From: Burkholderia sp. IMCC1007
GTDB taxonomy: Bacteria > Pseudomonadota > Gammaproteobacteria > Burkholderiales > Burkholderiaceae
NCBI RefSeq assembly: GCF_027257875.1
Contig: NZ_JAPVQY010000006.1
Coordinates: 1 to 64,000 of the forward strand
Direction of reading: 5' to 3'
Length of the DNA stretch: 64,000 nt
Shown: one piece after another, positions 9,118 to 16,550 of the stretch
How the letters are laid out: each line of letters begins with the position of its first letter
Position numbering within the stretch: the first letter of the stretch is position 1
Made by a program: the position numbers and the translations under genes
Notes under the pieces: model-generated
The model's database searches: none
What the model was told of the DNA's origin: nothing
The model's input: only the letters and a program-made list of their open reading frames with translations

Positions 9118-10264
9118 ATGAAGAAATCGATGTTGGCACTCGCGGTTACTGGAGCGTTTGCAGTATCGGTACACGCGCAAAGCAGCGTCACCCTGTACGG
9201 TGTGATCGATACGGGCATCGTCTACACGAACAATCAGACGGGTCACAGCAACTGGCAAATGGGCACGAGCTCGACCCAGAACACAGTCTTTGGTCTCAAG
9301 GGCTCGGAAGACCTCGGCGGCGGATTGCACGCCATCTTCAAGCTGGAGCAGGGCTTCAACCTGAACAACGGTACCCAGGCGTTCGCCGGTGACGGCTTCG
9401 GATCTCAGGCGTGGGTCGGGCTGCAAAGCGATCCATACGGTACCGTCACGTTCGGGCGGCAGTTCGACGTGCTCAACGACCTGCAGCAACGCGTGGGGCG
9501 GCAATATGGCCGCCCATCCGTTCGAGAACGACAACCTCGCGGCAGACTCGGTGGTCGTCAACAACACGGTCAAGTACGTGAGCCCAACCTGGAACGGAAT
9601 TACGTTCGAAGGCATGTACTCCTTCAGCAACAAGGCCGGGGGCTTCGCGAACAATCGCGCGTATGGCTTCAGCGTGTCGTATGCGCAGGGTCCGGTCAAC
9701 CTTGCCGGCGGCTACCTCCAGTTCAGCAATCCCGGGGGCGGCGTCATCGGCACCAACCAGAATGGCGCCATTGCGCAAGGCGACGGCAGTGCCAACTTTA
9801 TCGCGCAACGTCAGCGTATCTGGGGCGCAGGCGGTAACTACACGTTCGGCCCGGCGACCGTCGGACTGGTGTGGAGCCATACGCAGATCGACAACATGGC
9901 GAGCGTCATCTCCCTCGGCCTCGGCAGCTATCTGCCGATCGGCGGCAACCTGCGCGTCGACAATTACGAGTTGAATGCGCGCTACGCGATCACGCCGGCG
10001 TGGAGCGTATCCGGGGCATACACGTTCACGGATGGCGCATACAGCAGTGGCGTGACGACCGCGTCTCCCGCATGGCATACGGCCATGCTTCAGACCGACT
10101 ATTCGCTGAGCAAGCGCACCGACCTTTACCTCGAGGGCGTTTATCAACATGTGCATGGCGCACCGGCGGGCTCCACGCTCGGAGAGGCGATGATCAACAC
10201 CCTCTCGCCATCGTCGACGGGAACGCAAGTGGCAGTGACGGTGGGCATGCGTCATCAGTTCTGA
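9118..10264 (+). pseudogene. Gram-negative porin, frameshifted
   Basis: The two halves form one Burkholderia-type trimeric porin of about 380 residues. The first frame gives the signal peptide (MKKSMLALAVTGAFAVSVHA), the first strand SSVTLYGVIDTG, and the region to FGRQFDVLND. The second frame continues with NMAAHPFENDN and ends in the outer-membrane signature VTVGMRHQF. The frames join at GGGG (9495-9498): removing one G gives a continuous DLQQRVGGNMAAH reading. An intact product would be an outer-membrane diffusion channel. The break is a single homopolymer base, so either recent inactivation or a sequencing error fits. A related intact porin lies at 51145-52275. Confidence 0.85.
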
Positions 10265-10450
10265 TTCGGCGACGTTCATGGCCGATCCGCATTGACCGAA
10301 CCCGCGTCGTTGCGGTGTGACGTTGTCACCGTCGGGCGGCTACCGCGTCCAGCACGCCGGCCTGTCGTTACCGCACCTGCTGCGGGATGCACACGCCGTG
10401 GGAAGTCATCACGGCGACGCGCTCGGCGCGAGGAATCAGTGCGTGAGTGT
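10265..10450. other. Spacer after the porin
   Basis: No gene is visible here. The stretch leads into the hairpin at 10458-10474 and the small broken reading frame. Confidence 0.35.
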
Positions 10451-10703
10451 ATGGAACGGGCGGCTGAGCCGCCCGCGATCAATGCTGGTGACCTGCGCGC
10501 GCTCGTGGAACGAGAGCTCGGCGCATGCGACACGCAGACGGTCATCGAACTACTTTCTCGGGCCGACGGCGACTGGAACGAACTCCGTTCAATCTTCAAT
10601 GCGATTTCCGAAGATCGCGTCGCCCCCGGCATTGGACGACTTCCTGTTCGCGAACCGGATCGCTATGGCTGTCGACGCCATGCGCGACTGCTATCGGTGG
10701 TAA
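10451..10703 (+). pseudogene. Small unrecognised ORF, possibly frameshifted
   Basis: Frame 10451 onward reads like a folded protein (AGDLRALVERELGACDT ... LRSIFNAISEDRVA) until a CCCCC run at about 10622-10626. Dropping one C joins it to a second frame that continues PALDDFLFANRIAMAVDAM and stops at 10703, for about 83 residues. No family is recognised. The start is uncertain because the hairpin at 10458-10474 overlaps the first codons, so the true start could lie elsewhere or the gene may be a remnant. Like the porin upstream, it is broken by one extra base in a homopolymer. Confidence 0.3.
10458..10474 (+). terminator. Hairpin downstream of the porin
   Basis: A perfect 7-bp stem GGGCGGC / GCCGCCC with a TGA loop lies about 190 bp after the porin stop. 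There is no U-run, so termination is only possible. Confidence 0.35.
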
Positions 10704-10897
10704 CGACGGTTCATCGCAGATTTATGGAGTACGCGGGGCATGCCGTCCGCGTTCGGCCACAATATGACACTCAAAGACATATTGAACATCGTTGACAACC
10801 GCTCCTCGTTTTGAGACCTTTTTTTTCAAAGTCTCGGGGTACCGCTACCTTTTTCCGCTTGCTCTAACGTTCGGTATAAACGTGGAGCTGGCGAGGT

Positions 10898-11236
10898 ATG
10901 CGTATGCCCCCCATTCAGGCCTCCTGGCTCATTCTTGCTGCAAGTGTCGCCGCTGAGTCACTCGGCACGACAGCCCTCGATCTCTCCGCTGGTTTCACCC
11001 TTCCGTCAGTAGTGACCGTCATGTGCTACGTGGCTGCTGTATTTCTGATGGCGGTCGCGACTAAAACGATCGAAATGAGTATGGCTTACGCCGCGTGGGC
11101 GGGAAGCAGCGCCGCGCTGACGGCGGTGATCGGTATCGTATGGTTTGGCGAATCGTTTAACGCAGTTAAGGCGATCGGATCAGTTACCGCGATATCCGGG
11201 ATTGTCTTGCTGAACTTCAGTAGCAACGGGCCGTAA
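10898..11236 (+). CDS. SMR-family multidrug efflux protein
   Basis: A 112-residue four-helix protein of the small multidrug resistance family (EmrE/Qac type), which works as an antiparallel dimer in the inner membrane. The essential membrane glutamate is in VAAESLGTTAL in helix 1, followed by the family's SAGFTLPSV loop. The helix 3 motif AYAAWAGSSAALTAV and a helix 4 ending in GIVLLNFSS complete the fold. Two starts are possible: 10898, with GGAG 10 nt upstream, or 10904, with GAGG 7 nt upstream; they differ by two residues. No guanidine riboswitch was found upstream, and the sequence looks Qac-like rather than like a guanidinium exporter. Confidence 0.9.
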   Translation: MRMPPIQASWLILAASVAAESLGTTALDLSAGFTLPSVVTVMCYVAAVFLMAVATKTIEMSMAYAAWAGSSAALTAVIGIVWFGESFNAVKAIGSVTAISGIVLLNFSSNGP

Positions 11237-11257
11237 CCGAGTATTGGCTGCTTTTTA

Positions 11258-11580
11258 AAACACCGAATGACCGCTCGTATCCGTGTTGTGGGGTTGAAGG
11301 CCTGTGCGATTTCCGGCCGGCTCGCGTGTCATGTCGCGGGCGCCAATAACGGCCGCAGTCGCCGCTGCAATCGTCGCCAACAGCGCGAGCGCTTGCCAGC
11401 TAGCACTGATTTCGACCATGCCCGCCACGGCCGCACCAATCGCGCCCGCGCCGTACTAGAAAGTGAGGTAAGCCGAGTTCAATGCGTGCGCGCGTTGGTT
11501 GGATAGCAACGACGCTGGCCTGATTGGCGACTTGTGCGGCGAAACAACCGGCATCGAATACGGTCAGCGCGGCCGCAGTC
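11258..11580 (-). pseudogene. MFS transporter C-terminal remnant
   Basis: The minus strand encodes pieces of the last helices of an MFS exporter: VFDAGCFAAQVANQAS in one frame, then HALNSAYLTF, an in-frame TAG (plus-strand 11456-11458), and YGAGAIGAAVAGMVE and SWQALALLATIAAA in the next. One frameshift and one stop codon prove decay. No N-terminal half is present. The remnant separates the SMR gene from the toxin-antitoxin module. Confidence 0.6.
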
Positions 11581-11691
11581 GGGTCCGCTTGACACTTGCA
11601 CCCCGTGCGAACACGGAAATGACCGTTGTGTCGTCGGCAAGATCGCCGCGGTGGCGCGAACCATCTCTCTCCGATAATGGATCAAATGCTC

Positions 11692-11714
11692 TACAATCGA
11701 GTATCATCTGATAC
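11692..11714 (+). promoter_or_regulatory. Promoter and palindromic operator of the Xre/RES module
   Basis: A -10-like TACAAT at 11692-11697 is followed by the perfect inverted repeat GTATCA-TC-TGATAC (11701-11714), 16 bp before the antitoxin start. The palindrome covers the expected transcription start, which suits autorepression by the DNA-binding antitoxin or toxin-antitoxin complex. No good -35 was seen. Confidence 0.55.
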
Positions 11715-11730
11715 CAGGCTGGGAGCCGAC

Positions 11731-12159
11731 ATGTCACTTGTTACCCCCGAAGCGGTAGCCGCGGTCATGGGACTGCAGCCGGTCCCGCACACGCTGGCGG
11801 AGTTGGAAGCGCTCGTGCGCGATGGTCTGCCGAAGTCTGCGCTGCGGGCTGGCGTCGAACATGCGACGCAGGGTGCCGATGCCCGGCGCGCGCTGCTCGC
11901 TCGCATCATCCCTGAGGCGACCTACAAACGACGTCGCGATCGGCTGACGCTGGACGAATCGGAGAAGACCGAGCGCCTCGCCCGCATCGTGGCCACGACC
12001 ACCTACGTCTGGAACGATGAAGAGGATGCGCGGCAATTTCTGTCGACGCCTCACCCTGAACTCGAGGGGCGGGCGCCACTCGATGTCGCACTGACCGAAC
12101 TCGGTGCGCGCCGCGTCGAAGAGCTGCTCTGGAAGTTGTTCTACGGGCTGCCGGCATGA
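11731..12159 (+). CDS. Antitoxin of the Xre/MbcA/ParS family (DUF2384)
   Basis: A 142-residue protein with the layout of type II antitoxins that pair with RES toxins. It has an Xre-like helical N-terminal part (PEATYKRRRDRLTLDESEK around 70-88) and a C-terminal DUF2384 toxin-binding region ending GRAPLDVALTELGARRVEEL and LWKLFYGLPA. The ATG at 11731 was chosen because it follows GGGAG and the palindromic operator. Its stop overlaps the toxin start (ATGA), so translation is coupled. It should neutralise the RES toxin and repress the operon. Confidence 0.88.
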   Translation: MSLVTPEAVAAVMGLQPVPHTLAELEALVRDGLPKSALRAGVEHATQGADARRALLARIIPEATYKRRRDRLTLDESEKTERLARIVATTTYVWNDEEDARQFLSTPHPELEGRAPLDVALTELGARRVEELLWKLFYGLPA

Positions 12160-12629
12160 AGTTGTTTCGCATCGCTGACATGCGACACACGATCTGGAGC
12201 GGCACGGGCGCGATGCTCGTTGGTGGCCGTTTCAATCACCCGGGCCGGCCGGTGATCTATGCGGCGTCCACCTTTGCAGGCGCGATGCTCGAGGTGCTCG
12301 TGCACGCGCGCATCGGCAAGGTGCCGAAAACGCACGGATGGGTCGAAGCAACCGTTCCCGACGGTGTCAGCGTCGAACGCCACACGGCAGAAACGTTGCC
12401 GAGAGAATGGGATGCGGCGGCACTGCAGGTAGCACGGCAGTTCGGCGACGCATGGCTGACCGAATTGAGGACAGCGCTCCTGATCGTCCCTTCCGTCGTC
12501 GTCCGGACAGAGTTCAACGTGCTGGTGAATCCGGCACATCCTGACGCGGCGCGAATCGTCGTGACAGATCCTCAACCCGTGGTGTGGGACGAACGCCTCT
12601 TTGTCATGCCACCGGCCGGGCAGTCATAG
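12156..12629 (+). CDS. RES-domain toxin
   Basis: A 157-residue RES-family toxin. Studied relatives (MbcT, ParT) attack NAD+ or ADP-ribosylate a host enzyme. RES core residues are visible: the N-terminal LFRI arginine, GGRFNHPGRPVIYAA, the glutamate in AMLEVLVHA, and a later EFNVLVNPAHPD segment near the end. Its start overlaps the antitoxin stop by 4 nt. The length is normal and nothing is truncated, so the module looks complete. Which reaction this toxin performs cannot be read from sequence. Confidence 0.88.
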   Translation: MKLFRIADMRHTIWSGTGAMLVGGRFNHPGRPVIYAASTFAGAMLEVLVHARIGKVPKTHGWVEATVPDGVSVERHTAETLPREWDAAALQVARQFGDAWLTELRTALLIVPSVVVRTEFNVLVNPAHPDAARIVVTDPQPVVWDERLFVMPPAGQS

Positions 12630-12975
12630 AGCCTCGATGGTGGCCTGCTTGCCGATCATCTCGACAGCCGACTCACGGACTTCGTGATGTTCCTGATCAC
12701 CCACCGACACTCGATACCGCGTCGTCGTGACCCGATCCAGACAAAAAAGGATCGTCGCGGATTTGCCGGAAACTCCGGGGACGAACGTCCGCGTTCGGCG
12801 GCGGATTCAACCGTTCGCATCTCGCGGCAACGGCTATCGCGCGTCGCAGCCATGCAATGGGACACATGGCGGAAGGTCTCCGCAGCGAGATAACCATCAC
12901 TACAGTACGAAGCAGGCGACCGGCCCGGAGTATCCGCCGGCGCGGCGTGCCGCCGCGCTGGCGGGCGTGCCGCCG
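12630..12975. other. Spacer between toxin and guanidine ABC gene
   Basis: No secure gene. On the minus strand a short frame (about 12624-12740) reads RYRVSVGDQEHHEVRESAVE without an ATG start; it may be the tail of a lost gene. Confidence 0.3.
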
Positions 12976-13998
12976 TCAATGCGCGTCGGCGACCCGCGGA
13001 TCGATATACGCGTCGACGTCCTGCGACTGCTTGTACACCGCGTTACGCACATTGAATGCATTCGCATTGCGCGTCGAGCCGTAGATCGAATCGAGCCCGT
13101 CGCCCTTGCGGAACGCACGCTTCGCGGCCGCCTCGTCGAGCAGGTGCGTGCCCTTCAGCAGCGGCAGGTATTGCGCCGGCGCGAGCCCGACACGCGCCGA
13201 CATGATCTTGACCGCATCGGCCTGCGTGTTCGGATCGTTGATGTACGCGACGCAGCGATACCAGACCTTGACGACCTTCGCCCAGTCGGCGCGGCGTGCG
13301 GCGAGGCTCGCCGGCGCAACCGTGATCGCATCGTAGATCAGGCCCGGCGCATCCGCCGACGTGAAGATCGCCCGTGCGCCCGGCGCACGCTTCAATGCCT
13401 CGCCCGCATTCGGTTGCCATGCGGCCACCGCCGCGATGTCGGCCGACGAACCGAGCACCTGCGGCAACTCGTTGGTTTTCGCATTCACGAGCGTGACGTC
13501 GCTGTCCTTGAGCCCGTGCTTCTGCAGCGCGGTTTCGAGCAGCAGGTGGTCGACCAGCCCGAGCTCGACGCCGACCTTCTTGCCCTTCAGCGCCTCGACG
13601 GTGCGCAGCGACGGCTTCGCGACGATCATGTCGTTGCCGGCCGAGTAGTCGGTCAGCAGGATCATCACGTTCTTCGCGCCGGATGCGCCCGTCACGAGCG
13701 CATCGCCGTTGGTCGCCGCGACTGCGTCCAGCTTGCCCGCGGAAAACGCGTCGAGCGACGCCGAATAATCGAACCATTCGAAATCGACGTCGACGCCGGC
13801 TTCCTTGAACCAGCCCTTGTCGAGCGCGACGTGGAAGGCAACCCAGCCCGGCCAGTCGCTGTAGCCGATCTTGAGCGGCGCGGCCGCCTGCGCGGCAGGC
13901 GCGGCCCATAGCGCAGCAGCCGCGGCGGCGGCGCCCAATGCATGACGGATGAAACGGAAGGACGACAGGCGGCGGAACGCCGGGGCGGGACGGGTCAT
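12976..13998 (-). CDS. ABC transporter substrate-binding protein of the guanidine/urea-carboxylase locus
   Basis: A 340-residue periplasmic binding protein of the NMT1/nitrate-taurine type found beside urea-carboxylase genes. A signal peptide (about 1-38, ending PAAQA) precedes LKIGYSDWPGWVAF. Further family segments are VDVDFEWFDYSASLDAF and VGVELGLVDHLLLE. Start 13998 follows GGAG about 9 nt upstream. The gene is divergent from the enzyme operon and has its own guanidine-I riboswitch in the leader. Its permease and ATPase partners are at the far end of the other transcript (22111-24042). Import of guanidine or a guanidino compound is inferred from the riboswitch and the neighbours. Confidence 0.9.
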   Translation of the reverse strand: MTRPAPAFRRLSSFRFIRHALGAAAAAAALWAAPAAQAAAPLKIGYSDWPGWVAFHVALDKGWFKEAGVDVDFEWFDYSASLDAFSAGKLDAVAATNGDALVTGASGAKNVMILLTDYSAGNDMIVAKPSLRTVEALKGKKVGVELGLVDHLLLETALQKHGLKDSDVTLVNAKTNELPQVLGSSADIAAVAAWQPNAGEALKRAPGARAIFTSADAPGLIYDAITVAPASLAARRADWAKVVKVWYRCVAYINDPNTQADAVKIMSARVGLAPAQYLPLLKGTHLLDEAAAKRAFRKGDGLDSIYGSTRNANAFNVRNAVYKQSQDVDAYIDPRVADAH

Positions 13999-14138
13999 CG
14001 TTGTTCTCCAGGAGACCGGGATCGGGATCGTCGATACGGGCCGTGCGCGAGCACACGGTCCGGCTGCGTGACCGGTTCCTGCGGATGCGGAACGAAAGAG
14101 GCGGCCACGGAGAGGCGCGACGGTCGTTGCCATCGCCA

Positions 14139-14256
14139 ATCTCCCGGGCTTTTGTCCCGCCGTGTAGCACGCGTGCATCCGGTCTCGCGATCGGACGCAC
14201 CCGCGCCGGGCTGCTCTCGGACCAGACGTTCGATGAACCGGAACCCTAGCATCCCT
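14139..14256 (-). ncRNA. Guanidine-I (ykkC) riboswitch, minus strand
   Basis: Read on the minus strand, this leader has the conserved ykkC blocks in order: CTAGGGTTCCGG (14238-14249), GGTCCGAGAGCA (about 14213-14224), and ACGGCGGGACAAAAG then CCCGGGAG near 14141-14163. These blocks form the guanidinium-binding core of the guanidine-I class, which turns genes on when the ligand is present. The element ends about 140 nt before the substrate-binding-protein start, leaving room for an expression platform. Confidence 0.9.
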
Positions 14257-14696
14257 AAGATGCGACACCGCCGCACCCCTCGGCGTCATGCCGAGCGAGA
14301 AGCGTGCCAACGGCGCGCGGCACTGCGATTCAACGGCGGCGCACGGTGCGCTGAAGTTCGATGAAGCGGGCGGCGAACAGCGCGCTCAGTGCGCGCCGGA
14401 GCAGGTCGAGCTTGTTCATGAAGGAGAGGGTATGAGGTGACGGTGCATGGGTTCAGCAATGCGCATGCCATCGCGGATCGCACGGTGGACGAGCGCGCGA
14501 CACGCACTGCACCGGTGCGCGGTTGCGTGCGCATGGTGCGCCGCGCGCCCGCTGCGAGGGCAAGCTCACGCGTCGGCCATTCGCTTGCCTCGCGGCATCG
14601 CGCCGCCGAGCCTCGTCGTACGGTCATCGCGCGGCGGCTGGCACGCAACTCGCTTATTCGACGCCCGAGAGGTGCGAAGCAATTTGCATCATCTTC

Positions 14697-14824
14697 AGGA
14701 TCGCTAGGGTTCCGGTCGTGCGGCGTGCGCCGCGCGATGCCTGGTCCGAGAGCAATCCGGTCTTGCCTTCGCCTCGACGAGAGGAAACGGCGAGGCTCCA
14801 CGGAGGGATAAAAGCCCGGGAGGT
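14697..14824 (+). ncRNA. Guanidine-I (ykkC) riboswitch, plus strand
   Basis: The same blocks occur in order on the plus strand: CTAGGGTTCCGG from 14704, CTGGTCCGAGAGCA near 14740-14754, and CACGGAGGGATAAAAG followed by CCCGGGAGG at about 14799-14823. A long internal hairpin arm (CCTCGACGAGAGG region) sits before the last block. It lies about 60 nt upstream of the first enzyme gene, so it should make the whole degradation operon guanidine-inducible. Confidence 0.93.
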
Positions 14825-14881
14825 CGCGATGTCGTTCGGTCGCCCTCTCACGCCTTTTGTCCAACCGATCCCGGAGCCGCC

Positions 14882-15637
14882 ATGTCGCCGAGCCCCCAAG
14901 CCGTCCTTGCCCCGCCGCCACACGTCGCGTGGGAAACGCTGATTCCCGCCGGAACCCACTGGTCCGGCATCCTGCGCCGCGGTCTCGCGCTGCGCGTCGT
15001 CGATATCGACGGCGGCGCGAACCTGTCCGCCGTCTTCCATCGTCAGGAAGACCTGCTCGAACGCTACAACATGGCCGATACGCTGAAGGCGCAGCACACC
15101 GCGCATCTGACGCGCGGCCATGTGCTGTACACCGACATGGGGCGCGTGATCGCGTCGATCACGGCCGACACGCTCGGCTGGCACGACCCGCTCGGCGGCG
15201 TCGGCGATGCGCGGCTGTTCGCGCACAAGTACGGCACGTCGTCGTACCAGGCCGATCGCAACGCGATGATCCGCAACGGCCGCGACAGCCTCGTGCTCGA
15301 GCTCGCGAAATACGGGCTGTCGGCGCGCGACCTCGCCGCGAACGTCAACTTCTTCAGCAAGCTGGATACGCGCGACGACGGCGCGCTCGATTTCGTCGCC
15401 GGACATTCGCCGGCCGGCAGCGCGTTCGACCTGCGCTTCGAGATGAATACGCTCGCGGCGTTCTCGACCGCGCCGCATCCGCTCGATCCGCGCCCGGACT
15501 ATGCGCCGAAAGCCGTGAAGCTGATCGCGTACCGCGCGTATCCGGCCGATGGCGCCGCACCCGACGACGACCCGTGCCGGCGCGCATGCGCGGAGAACAC
15601 GCGCGGCTTCGCCAACACCGACCGTCTGTTCGCATGA
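14882..15637 (+). CDS. Urea-carboxylase-associated protein, carboxyguanidine deiminase subunit type (DUF1989)
   Basis: A 251-residue DUF1989 protein, one of the pair always found with this carboxylase. The pair was long called urea-carboxylase-associated proteins 1 and 2; work on guanidine-degrading bacteria assigns them to carboxyguanidine deiminase (CgdA/CgdB), which removes ammonia from carboxyguanidine to give allophanate. Family marks are [37 protein letters not shown] and ANVNFFSKL. The start is the first ATG after the riboswitch, with CGGAG upstream. It lies 11 bp before its partner gene. Which of the two is CgdA or CgdB was not decided. Confidence 0.9.
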   Translation: MSPSPQAVLAPPPHVAWETLIPAGTHWSGILRRGLALRVVDIDGGANLSAVFHRQEDLLERYNMADTLKAQHTAHLTRGHVLYTDMGRVIASITADTLGWHDPLGGVGDARLFAHKYGTSSYQADRNAMIRNGRDSLVLELAKYGLSARDLAANVNFFSKLDTRDDGALDFVAGHSPAGSAFDLRFEMNTLAAFSTAPHPLDPRPDYAPKAVKLIAYRAYPADGAAPDDDPCRRACAENTRGFANTDRLFA

Positions 15638-15648
15638 GGAGCCAGACC

Positions 15649-16305
15649 ATGCCGATCATCGAAAGCCGACTCGACCCGCGCGACGCGATCCACGACATCA
15701 CGCTGAAGGCAGGCGACCCGTGGCTGCACGACCTGAAGCGCGGGCAGACCTTCCGCATTCTCGACCTCGAAGGCAACCAAGCCGTCGACACGCTGTTCTA
15801 CCGCACCGACGATCCCGAAGAGCGCTACAGCGCGCAGGATACGATCCGCGCGCAGCGCAACCTGTACCTGAGCGCGGGCAGCGTGCTCGTGTCGAGCCGC
15901 GGCAACCCGATGGCGACGATCGTCGCCGACACGTGCGGCCGCCACGACACGCTCGGCGGCGCGTGCGCGGCCGAGAGCAACACGGTGCGCTATGCGCTCG
16001 ACAAGCGTTACATGCACAACTGCCGCGACAGCTTCCTGAACGCGATCGCGCACTGCACGTGCGGCGCCGGCGCGCGGCTCACCAAGCGCGATCTGGTCGG
16101 CAACGTCAACTTCTTCATGAACGTGCCCGTCACGCCGCTCGGCGGGCTCACGTTCGAGGACGGCATCTCCGCGCCCGGCAAGTACGTCGAGATGCGCGCG
16201 GAGATGGACGTCACGGTGCTGATCTCGAACTGTCCGCAACTCAACAATCCGTGCAACGGCTACAACCCGACGCCCGTGCGCCTCACCGTGTGGGAGGCGG
16301 AATGA
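15649..16305 (+). CDS. Urea-carboxylase-associated protein, second carboxyguanidine deiminase subunit type
   Basis: A 218-residue DUF1989 protein, paralogous to the preceding gene. It shares [42 protein letters not shown] and [11 protein letters not shown]. Several cysteines and histidines lie in conserved-looking places (HNCRDSF, HCTCGAG), which would suit metal binding in a deiminase. The ATG at 15649 follows GAGGAG. Its last codons and stop lie at the start of the first of three 83-bp repeats, so the 3' end coincides with the duplication boundary. It is expected to act with its partner in the cytoplasm. Confidence 0.9.
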   Translation: MPIIESRLDPRDAIHDITLKAGDPWLHDLKRGQTFRILDLEGNQAVDTLFYRTDDPEERYSAQDTIRAQRNLYLSAGSVLVSSRGNPMATIVADTCGRHDTLGGACAAESNTVRYALDKRYMHNCRDSFLNAIAHCTCGAGARLTKRDLVGNVNFFMNVPVTPLGGLTFEDGISAPGKYVEMRAEMDVTVLISNCPQLNNPCNGYNPTPVRLTVWEAE

Positions 16306-16549
16306 ACTACCCCCACGCTCACTATCGTTCGCTGCCCCCCGAGGGGGCGGTTGCCTTCCTTGGGGCGGCCCGGCGGGAGGCGGAATGAACTACCCCCACG
16401 CTCACTATCGTTCGCTGCCCCCCGCGGGGGCGGTTGCCTTCCTTGGGGCGGCCCGGCGGGAGGCGGAATGAACTACCCCCACGCTCACTATCGTTCGCTG
16501 CCCCCCGAGGGGGCGGTTGCCTTCCTTGGGGCGGCCCGGCGGGAGGCAA
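16301..16549 (+). repeat. Three tandem copies of an 83-bp hairpin repeat inside the operon
   Basis: Three head-to-tail copies start at 16301, 16384 and 16467 (period 83). They are nearly identical: the loop of copy 2 has GCG instead of GAG, and the last two bases of copy 3 differ. Each has a strong GCCCCC-CGA-GGGGGC type hairpin and ends in GCGGGAGGC. The last copy's GGGAGG is the ribosome site of the carboxylase gene, whose ATG lies 5 nt further on. The stop codon of the upstream gene is made inside copy 1. Confidence 0.95.
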
Positions 16550-16550
16550 C

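Larger units (their letters stand above)
13999..14881. other. Divergent control region between the two guanidine transcripts
   Basis: About 880 bases hold two outward-facing guanidine-I riboswitches (listed separately) with roughly 440 bases between them, which should contain both promoters. A 29-codon minus-strand frame (14330-14419, MNKLDLLRRALSALFAARF) lies in that middle part; it lacks a good ribosome site and its reality is doubtful. Confidence 0.6.

Noticed and set aside
10800-10897. Possible guanidine riboswitch upstream of the SMR gene
   Set aside because: SMR guanidinium exporters often have one, but neither ykkC blocks nor paired ACGR-loop hairpins are present, and the protein looks Qac-like.
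16434-16550. Upstream ATG extending the carboxylase by 39 residues
   Set aside because: The extra residues are translated 83-bp repeat sequence and do not match the family N-terminus.
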